A DNA stretch of 64,000 nucleotides from Rhizobium grahamii CCGE 502 (lineage in GTDB: Bacteria > Pseudomonadota > Alphaproteobacteria > Rhizobiales > Rhizobiaceae), in assembly GCF_000298315.2 (NCBI RefSeq), contig NZ_AEYE02000010.1, forward strand, positions 62,001-126,000, in the 5' to 3' direction. The notes beneath the pieces were generated by a model. That model searched no databases. It was not told the origin of the DNA and saw nothing but the letters and a program-made list of their open reading frames with translations. A program made the position numbers and the translations under genes. Shown one piece after another: positions 41,239 through 50,093 of this stretch; position 1 is the stretch's first letter, and every line of letters begins with the position of its first letter.

Positions 41239-42888
41239 ATGACTCCCGCCGAAGAGAAACTTGCCGAACTCAACCAGCCGAGCCTGTGGTCCGGCATCAA
41301 TGCCTACAGGTCCGATCCGCTGATCGTCGACCTCACCGGCACGCTGCCGCGCGGGATCCGCGACGACCTCGATAACATGGGCCGATACGTGACCTCGCCG
41401 GAGGCGCAGGAACTGGCGCGGATGGCGAATCAGGGCACACCGCAACTGCGCACGCATGGTCCGCGCGGAGAGCGGCTGGATGTCGTCGAGTTCCATCCGG
41501 CCTGGCACGCGCTGATGCGCCGTTCGATGTCGTCGGGGCTGCATTCGTCTGTCTGGGATCCGCAGGCTGACACCGAGGCGAAAAACCAGGCGCATAAGGT
41601 CAGGGCAGCGCGCTTCTATCTGACGGCGCAACTCGAATCCGGTCATCTCTGCCCGCTGACGATGACGAGTGCTTCTGTCGCGGCGCTGTCGGCTTCGCCG
41701 GCCGTGCAGAAGGACTGGGCGCCGAAGATCCTGTCGCGCAAATACGACTCCACCAACAAGCCTGCCATGCAGAAGTCGGCCGTGACGATCGGCATGGGCA
41801 TGACCGAGAAGCAGGGTGGCACCGACGTCCGCGCCAACACGACGGCGGCGGAGAAGGTCAGCGAAGGCATCTACCGCCTGTCCGGCCACAAGTGGTTCAT
41901 GTCGGCGCCGATGAGCGATGCCTTCGTGATGCTGGCGCAGACGAAGGATGGAATGGGCTGCTTCCTCGTTCCTCGACTGCTGGAGGACGGCTCGGCGAAT
42001 GGCCTGCACTTCCAACGTCTGAAGGACAAGGTCGGGAATCGTTCCAATGCCTCGTCGGAAGTCGAATTCAACGATACCTTCGGCTTCCTGCTCGGCACGC
42101 CGGATGGCGGTATCCGCACTATTCTCGACATGGTGACATTGACGCGGCTCGACTGCGCATTGGCCTCCTCGGGCATCATGCGCGCTTCGCTGGCTGAAGG
42201 CGTGCATCATACCCGCGGCCGCAGCGTTTTCGGCAAGATGCTGGTCAGCCAGCCGATCATGACACGCGTCCTAGCAGATATGGCGCTCGATGTGGCGGCC
42301 GCGACGGCATTGTCCTTCCGGCTCGCCGATGCCTTCGACCGGGCACGCGGCAGTGCCGAAGAGGCAGCCTATGCCCGTGTCATGACGCCGGTTGCCAAAT
42401 ACTGGTGCTGCAAGATCGCGCCGTCGCTGATTTACGAGGCGATGGAGTGCATCGGAGGCAGCGGCTACATCGAGGAGCGTCCGATCGCCCGCCACTATCG
42501 CGAGGCACCCGTCAACGCGATCTGGGAAGGCTCTGGCAACGTCATGGCGCTCGACGTGCTGCGCATCCTGAACCGCGGCAAGGATCTCTTCGAGACGGTC
42601 TTTGCTGGGCTCGCACGCGACCTCGGGCCGGCCGGCAAGAAGACCATCGACGTGCTGCGCGCCGCCATGGCGCTTTGCGAGCGCGACGAGGGTGCTGCCC
42701 GCCTGCTGGTCGAACAGCTGGCGCTCGCCGCCGGTGCCGCCGAACTTTATCGCCTGGGGGCAGGACGGATCGCCGATGCCTTTATCGAAACCCGCCTCGC
42801 AGGCGGCTGGCGCTCGACCTACGGCATGCTGGATTCACGCTTCGACGCCAGCTACATCGTTGATCTCCTCTATCCGCCGGCAAGCTGA
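41239..42888 (+). CDS. Acyl-CoA dehydrogenase of the AidB type
   Basis: Flavoprotein of 549 residues, close in length to E. coli AidB (541). The flavin-binding region is seen in AVTIGMGMTEKQGGTDVRAN and LSGHKWFMSAPMSDA, and the C-terminal catalytic part in MECIGGSGYIEERPIARHYRE. AidB is part of the adaptive response to alkylation in E. coli, but homologues outside enteric bacteria are often uncharacterised acyl-CoA dehydrogenases. Its stop shares a base with the start of the next GNAT gene. No Ada box was recognised. Confidence 0.87.
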   Translation: MTPAEEKLAELNQPSLWSGINAYRSDPLIVDLTGTLPRGIRDDLDNMGRYVTSPEAQELARMANQGTPQLRTHGPRGERLDVVEFHPAWHALMRRSMSSGLHSSVWDPQADTEAKNQAHKVRAARFYLTAQLESGHLCPLTMTSASVAALSASPAVQKDWAPKILSRKYDSTNKPAMQKSAVTIGMGMTEKQGGTDVRANTTAAEKVSEGIYRLSGHKWFMSAPMSDAFVMLAQTKDGMGCFLVPRLLEDGSANGLHFQRLKDKVGNRSNASSEVEFNDTFGFLLGTPDGGIRTILDMVTLTRLDCALASSGIMRASLAEGVHHTRGRSVFGKMLVSQPIMTRVLADMALDVAAATALSFRLADAFDRARGSAEEAAYARVMTPVAKYWCCKIAPSLIYEAMECIGGSGYIEERPIARHYREAPVNAIWEGSGNVMALDVLRILNRGKDLFETVFAGLARDLGPAGKKTIDVLRAAMALCERDEGAARLLVEQLALAAGAAELYRLGAGRIADAFIETRLAGGWRSTYGMLDSRFDASYIVDLLYPPAS

Positions 42889-43505
42889 TGACCGTACTAC
42901 GTCCCGTCCGCGCCGACGATCTTGAACAGTTCTATCGAATCTCGCTGGTGACAGGCGATGCCGGCAGCGATGCGACCGGGCTGCATCGCGACGGCAAGCT
43001 GATCGGGCACATCTACTCCGCACCTTATGTGATGCTGAGCCCTGAAACGGCCTTCGTGGCGGAAGATGCCGAAGGTGTCGCTGGCTACATCGTCGGCGTG
43101 TTCGATACGGTCGCCTTCGACGAGCAGCTTGAGCGCGACTGGTGGCCGGCACTTCGCGACGCCTACACCGATCCGCAGGGCGATCCCGAGAACTGGGATG
43201 CGGACCAGAAGCGCATTGCCGCGATCCACCATCCGTCTTCGGCGCCTGCTGCGCTCGTCGAAGTCTTTCCCGCCCATATCCATATGAACCTGCTGCCGCG
43301 TCTGCAGGGGCAGGGCATGGGTACCAGGCTTCTCGACCGATGGCTGACGAATGCAAGAGATGCCGGTGTTGAAGCCGTCCACCTCGGCGCCAATGCCAAC
43401 AATTATGGCGCTCTGCGTTTTTGGGGCTCCCGCGGTTTCAGCCGAATTGGTCCGCCGTTGGTCGACGCTTCCGACCGAACGGTCTGGTTTGGACAGAGGC
43501 TATAA
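42888..43505 (+). CDS. GNAT family N-acetyltransferase
   Basis: Protein of 205 residues. The acetyl-CoA motif is LLPRLQGQGMGTRLLDRWL, followed by VHLGANANNYGALRFWGSRGF, which is typical of GNAT. The N-terminal half with YSAPYVMLSPETAFVAED resembles the OGA-like acetyltransferases, but the substrate is unknown. It is translationally coupled with the AidB-type gene. Confidence 0.83.
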   Translation: MTVLRPVRADDLEQFYRISLVTGDAGSDATGLHRDGKLIGHIYSAPYVMLSPETAFVAEDAEGVAGYIVGVFDTVAFDEQLERDWWPALRDAYTDPQGDPENWDADQKRIAAIHHPSSAPAALVEVFPAHIHMNLLPRLQGQGMGTRLLDRWLTNARDAGVEAVHLGANANNYGALRFWGSRGFSRIGPPLVDASDRTVWFGQRL

Positions 43506-43654
43506 GGACAGGCAGCGGAATGTCGCCATATGGTGACGTCTTGAAATCATTGCCGTCTTTCGTGAACTGTCCACAATCTTTCCAAGACATGTCCGTTGCC
43601 GCTGATCTGTGGCGTTGCTACTCACCGCAAAGTGACAACTGGACCGAATCCCTC

Positions 43655-44317
43655 ATGCTGAACGACCCTATGGTGCTTGCGCCCGTTGCCGACGCAATCC
43701 GCGTAGAACCGGAAAAGCGTATCCGCGATCGAAGCGCCACCGAGAAGGCAATTCTAAATGCAGCCAAGTCGTTGCTGGCGGAAGAGGGGTTCCAGAATTT
43801 CGGCATCAACGCGGTTGCCCGCCGCGCCGGTTGCGACAAGCAGCTGATCTACCGCTATTACGGCGGCTTGAACGGACTCGTGGAAGCGATCGGCGCCGAT
43901 CTCGGCAATTGGGTCAAGGACCGCATTCCCGAGGATACCGGCGGCATGTTCCTCCTCACCTACGGCGATCTGATGGAGCGGCTATCGCTGCTTTTCCTCG
44001 AGGCGCTACGGGATGATCCGCTTGTCCGCCGGATCGTCGCCTGGGAGGTCTCCGAAAACACTGAGCAGGTCAGGCGGCTTTCGGAGGCGCGGTCGAAGGC
44101 CCTGGCAAACTGGCTCGATCGCATGCGGGGATCGCTGACGCCGCCAAAGGGCGTCGACGTTGTGGCCGTCAATGCGCTTCTGATCGCGGCCATCCAGCAT
44201 CTCGTTCTTTCCGCATCCGCCGGCGGCCAGTGCGCCGGGCTGGCTCTGAAAACATCGAAGGATTGGGAGAAGGCTGCAACGGCTCTGAAACGCATCGTTC
44301 GCGGCGTTTACGGCTGA
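43655..44317 (+). CDS. TetR family transcriptional regulator
   Basis: The predicted 220-residue protein has a TetR helix-turn-helix in AILNAAKSLLAEEGFQNFGI and VARRAGCDKQLIYRYYGG, followed by an all-helical ligand domain. The start is uncertain: ATG 43655 is chosen, while ATG 43589 and ATG 43670 are also in frame. It lies about 150 bases after the GNAT gene in the same direction and may regulate the aidB-GNAT pair, which is inference from position. Confidence 0.82.
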   Translation: MLNDPMVLAPVADAIRVEPEKRIRDRSATEKAILNAAKSLLAEEGFQNFGINAVARRAGCDKQLIYRYYGGLNGLVEAIGADLGNWVKDRIPEDTGGMFLLTYGDLMERLSLLFLEALRDDPLVRRIVAWEVSENTEQVRRLSEARSKALANWLDRMRGSLTPPKGVDVVAVNALLIAAIQHLVLSASAGGQCAGLALKTSKDWEKAATALKRIVRGVYG

Positions 44318-44355
44318 GGCGGAGCGCAGTCTTTCCACAGGTGTCCCTGCGCGCG

Positions 44356-44377
44356 TTAACCTTAACAAATGGTTTAC
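44356..44377 (+). promoter_or_regulatory. Possible CtrA-like site TTAA-N7-TTTA
   Basis: The sequence TTAACCTTAAC followed by AAATGGTTTAC contains TTAA (44362-44365), seven bases and TTTA (44373-44376), one mismatch from the paired half-site TTAA-N7-TTAA. It lies about 65 bases upstream of the small membrane protein gene at 44441. The evidence is motif similarity only. Confidence 0.3.
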
Positions 44378-44440
44378 GTTGCGCGCTCCCGGTTAAGAAG
44401 TCAGTTTGCAGGCAGTCCAAAATATTGGGTGTCTGGGACC

Positions 44441-44614
44441 ATGGGAACCAAAATCGCGAGAGCCGCGTTTCTTGTTGCCGCGATGATGTTTTTCGCTGTG
44501 CTTGCGCTGGATATCGCTGTGCCGGCGCTGGTTCTGGGTTCGATGGCGTTGTCGATATGGGCGGTTTCTTCCGAGGGACTATCCGTTCGACGAGAACGAG
44601 AGACGACCGCATGA
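44441..44614 (+). CDS. Small membrane protein
   Basis: A 57-residue protein starting MGTKIARAAFLVAAMMFFAV, with two short hydrophobic segments and a basic, charged C-terminus ([10 protein letters not shown]). The ATG lies just after GTGTCTGGGACC, so the ribosome site is weak. Its stop overlaps the start of the following gene by four bases (ATGA), so the two are coupled. Function unknown. Confidence 0.65.
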   Translation: MGTKIARAAFLVAAMMFFAVLALDIAVPALVLGSMALSIWAVSSEGLSVRRERETTA

Positions 44615-44943
44615 AGTGGTTCCTGATCTTCTGGGCCGGTCCCATTGTCTTCCTGGCGGGATGGTACTGGCTTTCCTACTACGACATGAACTTCGGCATC
44701 TTCATGCTGAGCCGGCAGGTGCATGACTTGACCTTCGAGATTTATGGCAAGGTGCTCGGCATTCCGCCGGAAACCATTCCGCCGCTGGTCGCCCGCGCGA
44801 TCGTCGTCGATAGCCTTGTGGTCTTCGCGATTATTGGGTTCCGCCGACGTAAGGCGATCGCCGCCTGGTGGCGGGCGCGTCACGCGTCGAAATCGTCCGA
44901 CGCCGCTCTCGCAAGCAAGGAAAGCCTGTCCAGCGCGCCCTGA
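44611..44943 (+). CDS. DUF6105-like membrane protein
   Basis: A 110-residue protein with membrane helices at [19 protein letters not shown] and around [15 protein letters not shown], and the segments [10 protein letters not shown] and [14 protein letters not shown]. It resembles small rhizobial proteins annotated DUF6105, from memory. The C-terminus is basic then Ser/Ala-rich. The 3' end overlaps convergent ruvX by 64 bases. Function unknown. Confidence 0.75.
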   Translation: MKWFLIFWAGPIVFLAGWYWLSYYDMNFGIFMLSRQVHDLTFEIYGKVLGIPPETIPPLVARAIVVDSLVVFAIIGFRRRKAIAAWWRARHASKSSDAALASKESLSSAP

Positions 44944-45374
44944 AGGATAAAGCTTGCCGCGGCCGAGTCGATTCGCTCGGCGCGCTGTCTGCGTGATACG
45001 TCCATTTCGAGCAGAGCCCGTTCCGCAGCGACCGTCGACAGCCGCTCGTCCCAGTAGACGAACGGCAGATCCGTCTTCTGCTCCATGTTGCGCACGAAGG
45101 CGCGCGTAGCCTGTACCCGCGGTCCAGCCGATCCGTCCATGTTGACAGGCAGGCCAATCACAAAGGCAGCGACCTTCTCCTTGGCTGCAAACTCCAGCAA
45201 TATTGTCGCATCGATCGTGAATTTCTCACGCTTGATGACTGGTCGGGGTGTGGAAAAGCGCCGACCGAGATCGGACATCGAAAGCCCGATCGTTTTCGTG
45301 CCGAGATCGAGACCGGCAATCGCCTGCCCCGGCTGCAACACAGTTGCGAGTTCCTCGATCGTCAGCACCGTCAT
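44880..45374 (-). CDS. ruvX: Holliday junction resolvase-like protein RuvX/YqgF
   Basis: RNase H-fold nuclease of 164 residues. The first catalytic acidic residue is in [16 protein letters not shown], the second in VYWDERLST and the third probably in [12 protein letters not shown]. In E. coli YqgF takes part in 16S rRNA 5' maturation and is essential. It runs against the DUF6105-like gene and overlaps it. Confidence 0.9.
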   Translation of the reverse strand: MTVLTIEELATVLQPGQAIAGLDLGTKTIGLSMSDLGRRFSTPRPVIKREKFTIDATILLEFAAKEKVAAFVIGLPVNMDGSAGPRVQATRAFVRNMEQKTDLPFVYWDERLSTVAAERALLEMDVSRRQRAERIDSAAASFILQGALDRLSLLARAASDDFDA

Positions 45375-45492
45375 CGTCGTTTCATCCCGTCAAAAGAAAT
45401 TGAAGCGGTGACGCTTTTCTTTGCGACCGCATCCGATATGTCCATAGCCAGCAACGCTGGCTTTTGCATCCGATAATCGAAGGAGACATTTT

Positions 45493-46197
45493 ATGAAGAT
45501 CACTTGGCTCGGTCACTCCGCTTTCCGCATCGAGATCGGGAAGGCGAAAATCCTGCTGGATCCGTTCCTCACGCATAATTCCTCCTTCGCCGGACAGAAC
45601 GCGAAGGATGTCGCAAGCGGCGTCACCCACATCCTGTTGACACATGGTCACGGCGATCATGTCGGCGACACCATCGCGCTCGCCAAGGAGACCGGCGCGG
45701 TCGTTCTCGCCAACGCCGACCTTGCCTCGTGGCTCGGTTCGAAGGGCTTGACGAAGCTGGAAATGGGCAACACCGGCGGCACGGTTTCGTTCGACGGTTT
45801 CTCGGCAACCTTCACCAACGCGCTGCATTCCTCCGCACAGATCACCGAGGACGGCGTCTCGCATGCACTCGGCAATGCCAACGGCCTGATGCTGCATTTC
45901 GACGAGGAAGCTTCCATCCTCGCGATGGGCGATACCGACATCTTCTCGGACATGGCCCTGATCAATGAACTGCATCAGCCGGATATCGGGTTCGTGCCCG
46001 TCGGGGACCGCTTCACGATGGGCGGCGCGGTGGCAGCCCTTGCCTGCCAGCGCTACTTCAACTTCAAGACAGCCATACCTTGCCACTACGGCACCTTCCC
46101 GATCATCGATCAGACGCCGGAGAAGTTTGTCTCGGGTATGGATGGATCGAAGACCGCCGTGAAGACGCCGAAGCCGGGCGAGCGCCTTTCCGTCTAG
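45493..46197 (+). CDS. UPF0173 metal-dependent hydrolase
   Basis: Metallo-beta-lactamase-fold protein of 234 residues with the metal motif [11 protein letters not shown] and further ligands in MGDTDIF and PCHYGTFP. The start [14 protein letters not shown] is diagnostic of UPF0173. It has a strong AGGAGA ribosome site. It lies 118 bases from the divergent ruvX start and 124 bases before gatC, a rhizobial arrangement. The substrate is unknown. Confidence 0.9.
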   Translation: MKITWLGHSAFRIEIGKAKILLDPFLTHNSSFAGQNAKDVASGVTHILLTHGHGDHVGDTIALAKETGAVVLANADLASWLGSKGLTKLEMGNTGGTVSFDGFSATFTNALHSSAQITEDGVSHALGNANGLMLHFDEEASILAMGDTDIFSDMALINELHQPDIGFVPVGDRFTMGGAVAALACQRYFNFKTAIPCHYGTFPIIDQTPEKFVSGMDGSKTAVKTPKPGERLSV

Positions 46198-46321
46198 GTT
46201 CCGTCTGCAAAACCGCTCCGATTTCGGCAAGGGAATTCTACGCAATCCAAAGGACATGCCCGTTGCGCACAGCGGGCGTGGCCTTTATAGCGAGTAGGAA
46301 AAATCCTATCCGGAGAATACC

Positions 46322-46609
46322 ATGTCCGTCGACTTTGCCACCGTTAAGCGCGTAGCGCGCCTTGCCCGTATTGCCGTCACCGAAGAAGAGGCAAATCGCA
46401 TGGTGGGTGAGCTGAATGGTATCCTCGGCTTCGTCGAGCAACTCTCCGAAGTCGACGTCGAAGGCGTCGAGGCAATGACATCGGTCACGCCGATGGAGAT
46501 GAAGAAGCGCACCGATGACGTGACCGACGGCAACAAGGCTGCCGACATCGTCTCGAACGCGCCTGTCACCGATCAGAATTTCTTCCTGGTACCCAAAGTC
46601 GTCGAATAA
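46322..46609 (+). CDS. gatC: Asp-tRNA(Asn)/Glu-tRNA(Gln) amidotransferase subunit C
   Basis: A 95-residue scaffold subunit that stabilises GatA in the complex making Gln-tRNA and Asn-tRNA from misacylated precursors. The N-terminal helices with [17 protein letters not shown] and the C-terminal FFLVPKVVE are typical. gatA begins 54 bases downstream. Confidence 0.95.
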   Translation: MSVDFATVKRVARLARIAVTEEEANRMVGELNGILGFVEQLSEVDVEGVEAMTSVTPMEMKKRTDDVTDGNKAADIVSNAPVTDQNFFLVPKVVE

Positions 46610-46663
46610 GGTCATCGCCGTTTTCCGACCTCCGTTGCCATTCCAGATTTGAAGCGAATTACC

Positions 46664-48145
46664 ATGAGCGAACTCACCAGCCTGACCATTGCCGAAGCCC
46701 GCACGAAGCTGCGCGCCAAGGAAATCAAAGCGACCGAACTGACCGAAGCCTATATTTCGGCGATCGAAGCGGCCAACGACAAGCTCAACGCCTACATCAA
46801 GGTCACGCCCGAGAAGGCGCTGCAGATGGCGGAAGCTTCCGACGCGCGTCTCGCCGGCGGCAAGGGCGGTGAGCTTGAAGGTATTCCGCTCGGCATCAAG
46901 GACCTGTTTGCCACCGAAGGCATTCACACGCAGGCCTGCAGCCACATCCTCGATGGTTTCAAGCCGCACTACGAGTCGACAGTCACGCAGAACCTCTGGG
47001 ACGACGGCGCCGTCATGCTCGGCAAGCTCAACATGGACGAGTTTGCGATGGGCTCTTCCAACGAGACCTCCTACTACGGCGCGGTGATCAACCCCTGGCG
47101 TTCGGGCGGCTCCAACCAACAGCTCGTACCGGGCGGTTCCTCCGGGGGCTCGGCGGCTGCCGTTGCAGCCCACCTCTGCGCCGGCGCCACGGCAACGGAT
47201 ACCGGCGGCTCGATCCGTCAGCCTGCAGCCTTCACCGGCACTGTCGGGATCAAGCCCACTTACGGCCGCTGCTCGCGCTGGGGCACGGTAGCCTTCGCAT
47301 CTTCCCTCGATCAGGCCGGCCCGATTGCCCGCGATGTGCGCGATGCCGCGATCCTGCTGAAGTCGATGGCCTCCGTCGATCCAAAGGACACGACCTCCGT
47401 CGATCTGCCGGTTCCGGATTATGAGGCGGCACTCGGTCAGTCGCTGAAGGGCATGAAGATCGGTATCCCGAATGAATACCGCGTCGATGGCATGCCTGAG
47501 GAGATCGAAACGCTCTGGCAGCAGGGCATTGCCTGGCTGAAGGACGCCGGCGCCGAGATCGTCAACATCTCGCTGCCGCACACGAAGTACGCCCTGCCGG
47601 CCTACTACATCGTCGCTCCGGCCGAGGCCTCGTCGAACCTCGCCCGCTATGACGGCGTCCGCTACGGCCTGCGCGTCGATGGCAAGGACATCGTCGACAT
47701 GTACGAAAGGACGCGTGCCGCCGGCTTCGGCAAGGAAGTCAAGCGCCGCATCATGATCGGCACCTACGTGCTTTCCGCCGGCTACTACGACGCCTATTAC
47801 ATCAAGGCCCAGAAGGTCCGCACGCTGATCAAGCGCGACTTCGAACTGGCGTTCAACGCCGGCGTCGATGCGATCCTGACGCCCGCGACCCCGTCGTCGG
47901 CTTTCGGCGTTGCCGACGAGAACCTCGCGTCTGATCCAGTTAAGATGTATCTGAACGACATCTTCACGGTGACGGTCAACATGGCCGGGCTGCCGGGCAT
48001 TGCCGTTCCTGCCGGTCTGGATCACGGTGGGCTGCCGCTCGGTCTGCAGCTGATCGGCAAGCCGTTTGACGAAGAGACGCTGTTCAAGACGGCACATGTG
48101 ATCGAACAGGCTGCGGGCAAGTTCACCGCCGCCAAGTGGTGGTGA
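46664..48145 (+). CDS. gatA: Asp-tRNA(Asn)/Glu-tRNA(Gln) amidotransferase subunit A
   Basis: Amidase of 493 residues that releases ammonia from glutamine. The Ser-cisSer-Lys triad is seen with the Lys in [10 protein letters not shown], the cis-Ser in [13 protein letters not shown] and the nucleophilic Ser in [15 protein letters not shown] 46664 gives the usual MSELTSLT start. It is in an operon with gatC, while gatB lies about 2 kb further on, with four genes between them. Confidence 0.97.
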   Translation: MSELTSLTIAEARTKLRAKEIKATELTEAYISAIEAANDKLNAYIKVTPEKALQMAEASDARLAGGKGGELEGIPLGIKDLFATEGIHTQACSHILDGFKPHYESTVTQNLWDDGAVMLGKLNMDEFAMGSSNETSYYGAVINPWRSGGSNQQLVPGGSSGGSAAAVAAHLCAGATATDTGGSIRQPAAFTGTVGIKPTYGRCSRWGTVAFASSLDQAGPIARDVRDAAILLKSMASVDPKDTTSVDLPVPDYEAALGQSLKGMKIGIPNEYRVDGMPEEIETLWQQGIAWLKDAGAEIVNISLPHTKYALPAYYIVAPAEASSNLARYDGVRYGLRVDGKDIVDMYERTRAAGFGKEVKRRIMIGTYVLSAGYYDAYYIKAQKVRTLIKRDFELAFNAGVDAILTPATPSSAFGVADENLASDPVKMYLNDIFTVTVNMAGLPGIAVPAGLDHGGLPLGLQLIGKPFDEETLFKTAHVIEQAAGKFTAAKWW

Positions 48146-48280
48146 CGAGCCGCATCGGCGCCGGCCGCCGACGAGGCGGTCGTTTCTTGTTGAGCGCCTA
48201 AGGTCGGCTCGCTCAGGCGCGGGCTGGGTCGCAGACTTTTTGCGTTTGTCCATTGTTGGTCACGCCCAGGAGGATGGCTC

Positions 48281-48556
48281 ATGTCGGCGTCAGATATCAC
48301 GCAGATGATCGAAGCAGTCGATCGGCTCGCCGCGGCAGGTTTCGCCATGGGTCCCGAATGGCAAGCCGTGCATGAAATCTGCCAGGGCCATGAGGGCGAG
48401 GCGCCTTTCGACTGGGGGCATGCCATCTGCCATCGCATCGAAGGTGATGACTGGAATGCCGACTACTGGTACCGCCGGGCCGGTAAGCGCCGCGGGAGCG
48501 GGACGGTTGCTGAAGAATGGCCGGTGATGAAGGCCGAGCTTTTAAAATACCTTTGA
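48281..48556 (+). CDS. Conserved hypothetical protein
   Basis: A 91-residue soluble protein rich in Trp and His (PEWQAVHEICQGHEGE; DDWNADYWYRRAGK). A strong CAGGAGG ribosome site precedes ATG 48281. It resembles small proteins seen in rhizobia without assigned function. It lies 135 bases after gatA, so it may share its transcript, and converges on the YjhX-like gene. Confidence 0.75.
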   Translation: MSASDITQMIEAVDRLAAAGFAMGPEWQAVHEICQGHEGEAPFDWGHAICHRIEGDDWNADYWYRRAGKRRGSGTVAEEWPVMKAELLKYL

Positions 48557-48593
48557 AGGAAGCCGCGCGCCATGCGACGCGCGGCTCGGACGG

Positions 48594-48851
48594 CTATCTG
48601 TTGTCCTGTTCAGCTCTTACGAGAACCAGTCCCCGTTCGGAAATCCGATAGGGCTTGCCACCTGAGGATTTGATCGCCCGCTTCTGCTTCAGTTTACGAA
48701 ACAGTTCGAGGCCGAAGCCGGGATAGACCCAGCCGTCCCGGGTGAAGCATTTTACTGCCTCGATTTTCCGGTTGTCGTTGCGTTCGATTTCAATGCGGCC
48801 GCCCTGGGCCAATAGGTGCAGGATGCGCTGTTCCGTGCGTGAAATATCCAT
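48594..48851 (-). CDS. yjhX: YjhX family protein (UPF0386; TopAI-like)
   Basis: The 85-residue protein starting MDISRTEQRILHLLAQGG matches the UPF0386/YjhX family along its length, including KCFTRDGWVYPGFG and ISERGLVLVRAEQDNR. E. coli YjhX (TopAI) inhibits topoisomerase I and is neutralised by YjhQ, a GNAT-type protein. Here a GNAT gene lies divergently next to it. The upstream ATG-like start at 48887 is less likely. Toxic activity in this organism is inference from the family. Confidence 0.88.
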   Translation of the reverse strand: MDISRTEQRILHLLAQGGRIEIERNDNRKIEAVKCFTRDGWVYPGFGLELFRKLKQKRAIKSSGGKPYRISERGLVLVRAEQDNR

Positions 48852-49063
48852 GAAATGTTGATCCGGTCTTGCGCCACGAAGGCGCACAAAAACGATCTGG
48901 CGTCCGCTTGGACGTCAGGGCTTCGTTTTTCGGGCCCATGCGCACAGGAAAACCTGCGGGCAGGGCCTTTACCGGGTCTGAGAAGACGAATTCAACATGC
49001 GGCCTTGATACTGGCTCGGTGACATCTCGTCAAGATTTGCAACCGACAGAGGATCTTTCCGCC

Positions 49064-49648
49064 ATGCCTCGCGCTCGAAACCCGAGGCTTGGAGAACAGG
49101 GTGATTCGGTGCTTTACTTCGGTGGAAAGTCGGAGGTGCCGTTGATCCACATTCGCAATGCCCGGGAAGGCGAAGCGGAGCTTTTGAGCGAGATCGGAAT
49201 AAGGGCCTGGCAGAAGGCGATGGCATCCATCGGCGAGGGAGATGCCATGGTCGACGCCGCGCGAAGCGCGTTCTTCAATTTCGTTGCGGGGAGTTGGATC
49301 ACTGTCACCGTCATCGAATGGAACGGTCATGCGGCCGGATGGGCGGCGCGCGAGACGCTCGACGAGAAGATTTCGGACTTCTGGATCGATCCTCACTTCA
49401 CCGGTCACGGTCTTGGAAGTGCACTCCTCCAGAATATCGAGAATGACATCGCCGCGCAGGGCTTCGACACAGCGCTGATGCAGACGCACTCGGGGAACTC
49501 CGAAGCGATCGGCTTCTTCCAGAAGCGCGGGTATGCAATTCATTGGCTATCTATTGCCTACAATCCCAAGCTCGATCGCGATGTCCCGTCGGTCGGATTG
49601 TCAAAGTCACTCGAATCCGTGGGCGATGGCACTTACGGCCTAGTCTAG
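49064..49648 (+). CDS. GNAT family N-acetyltransferase next to yjhX
   Basis: Predicted 194-residue protein. The acetyl-CoA motif is FWIDPHFTGHGLGSALLQNI and the C-terminal motif HSGNSEAIGFFQKRGYAIHW is typical of GNAT. Start at ATG 49064 follows GAGGA. GTG 49136 is an alternative close to the domain boundary. It is divergent from the YjhX-like gene with about 210 bases between the starts, and the last nine bases overlap the convergent DUF1294 gene. Confidence 0.78.
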   Translation: MPRARNPRLGEQGDSVLYFGGKSEVPLIHIRNAREGEAELLSEIGIRAWQKAMASIGEGDAMVDAARSAFFNFVAGSWITVTVIEWNGHAAGWAARETLDEKISDFWIDPHFTGHGLGSALLQNIENDIAAQGFDTALMQTHSGNSEAIGFFQKRGYAIHWLSIAYNPKLDRDVPSVGLSKSLESVGDGTYGLV

Positions 49649-49954
49649 GAGCGCGCCCTCCAGCGCGAGGTAGCCGAGAGCGCTTGATAGCAGAAGTGCT
49701 GCCATCATATGAAACACCACGATAGCCTTCAGGATCGACCGAAACGGCTCCTTCTGTGTCTTGTGCCGAAGGAGCCTTTGCGCGCAAACCGCCCCTAGGC
49801 TGCCGCCGACGAAAGCGAGTGTAAGCAAGGTCTTCTCGCTGATCCTCCGCCGATGATGGCGGGCAGCCTGCTTGTCGAGAAAATAGATCGAGAACACGAA
49901 GGCATTCAACGCCAGGAAGAGCCCGATGATCTTGAGAATATCAGCTGTCGTCAT
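49640..49954 (-). CDS. DUF1294 family membrane protein
   Basis: A 104-residue protein with two or three hydrophobic segments, the basic cytoplasmic motif FLDKQAARHHRRRISEKTLL and FVGGSLGAVCAQRLLRHKT, which are diagnostic of DUF1294. Function unknown. It overlaps the convergent GNAT gene by nine bases and is divergent from gatB. Confidence 0.87.
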   Translation of the reverse strand: MTTADILKIIGLFLALNAFVFSIYFLDKQAARHHRRRISEKTLLTLAFVGGSLGAVCAQRLLRHKTQKEPFRSILKAIVVFHMMAALLLSSALGYLALEGALLD

Positions 49955-50093
49955 ACCGAGCAGGTTAGTGGTATTGCGTTAACATGCGCCAAACCGGCCG
50001 GCTCGCTGCGACGCACAGCCGAAAGCCTTGCACCGGCAAGCCATTTCCGTTACCTCACCAGTTGAAAAGAACAGCCTCAAAAAGAGCATCCCA

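Noticed and set aside
46238-48253. Open frame of 671 codons antisense to gatC and gatA
   Set aside because: It is a shadow of the gat genes. No ribosome site or domain supports it.
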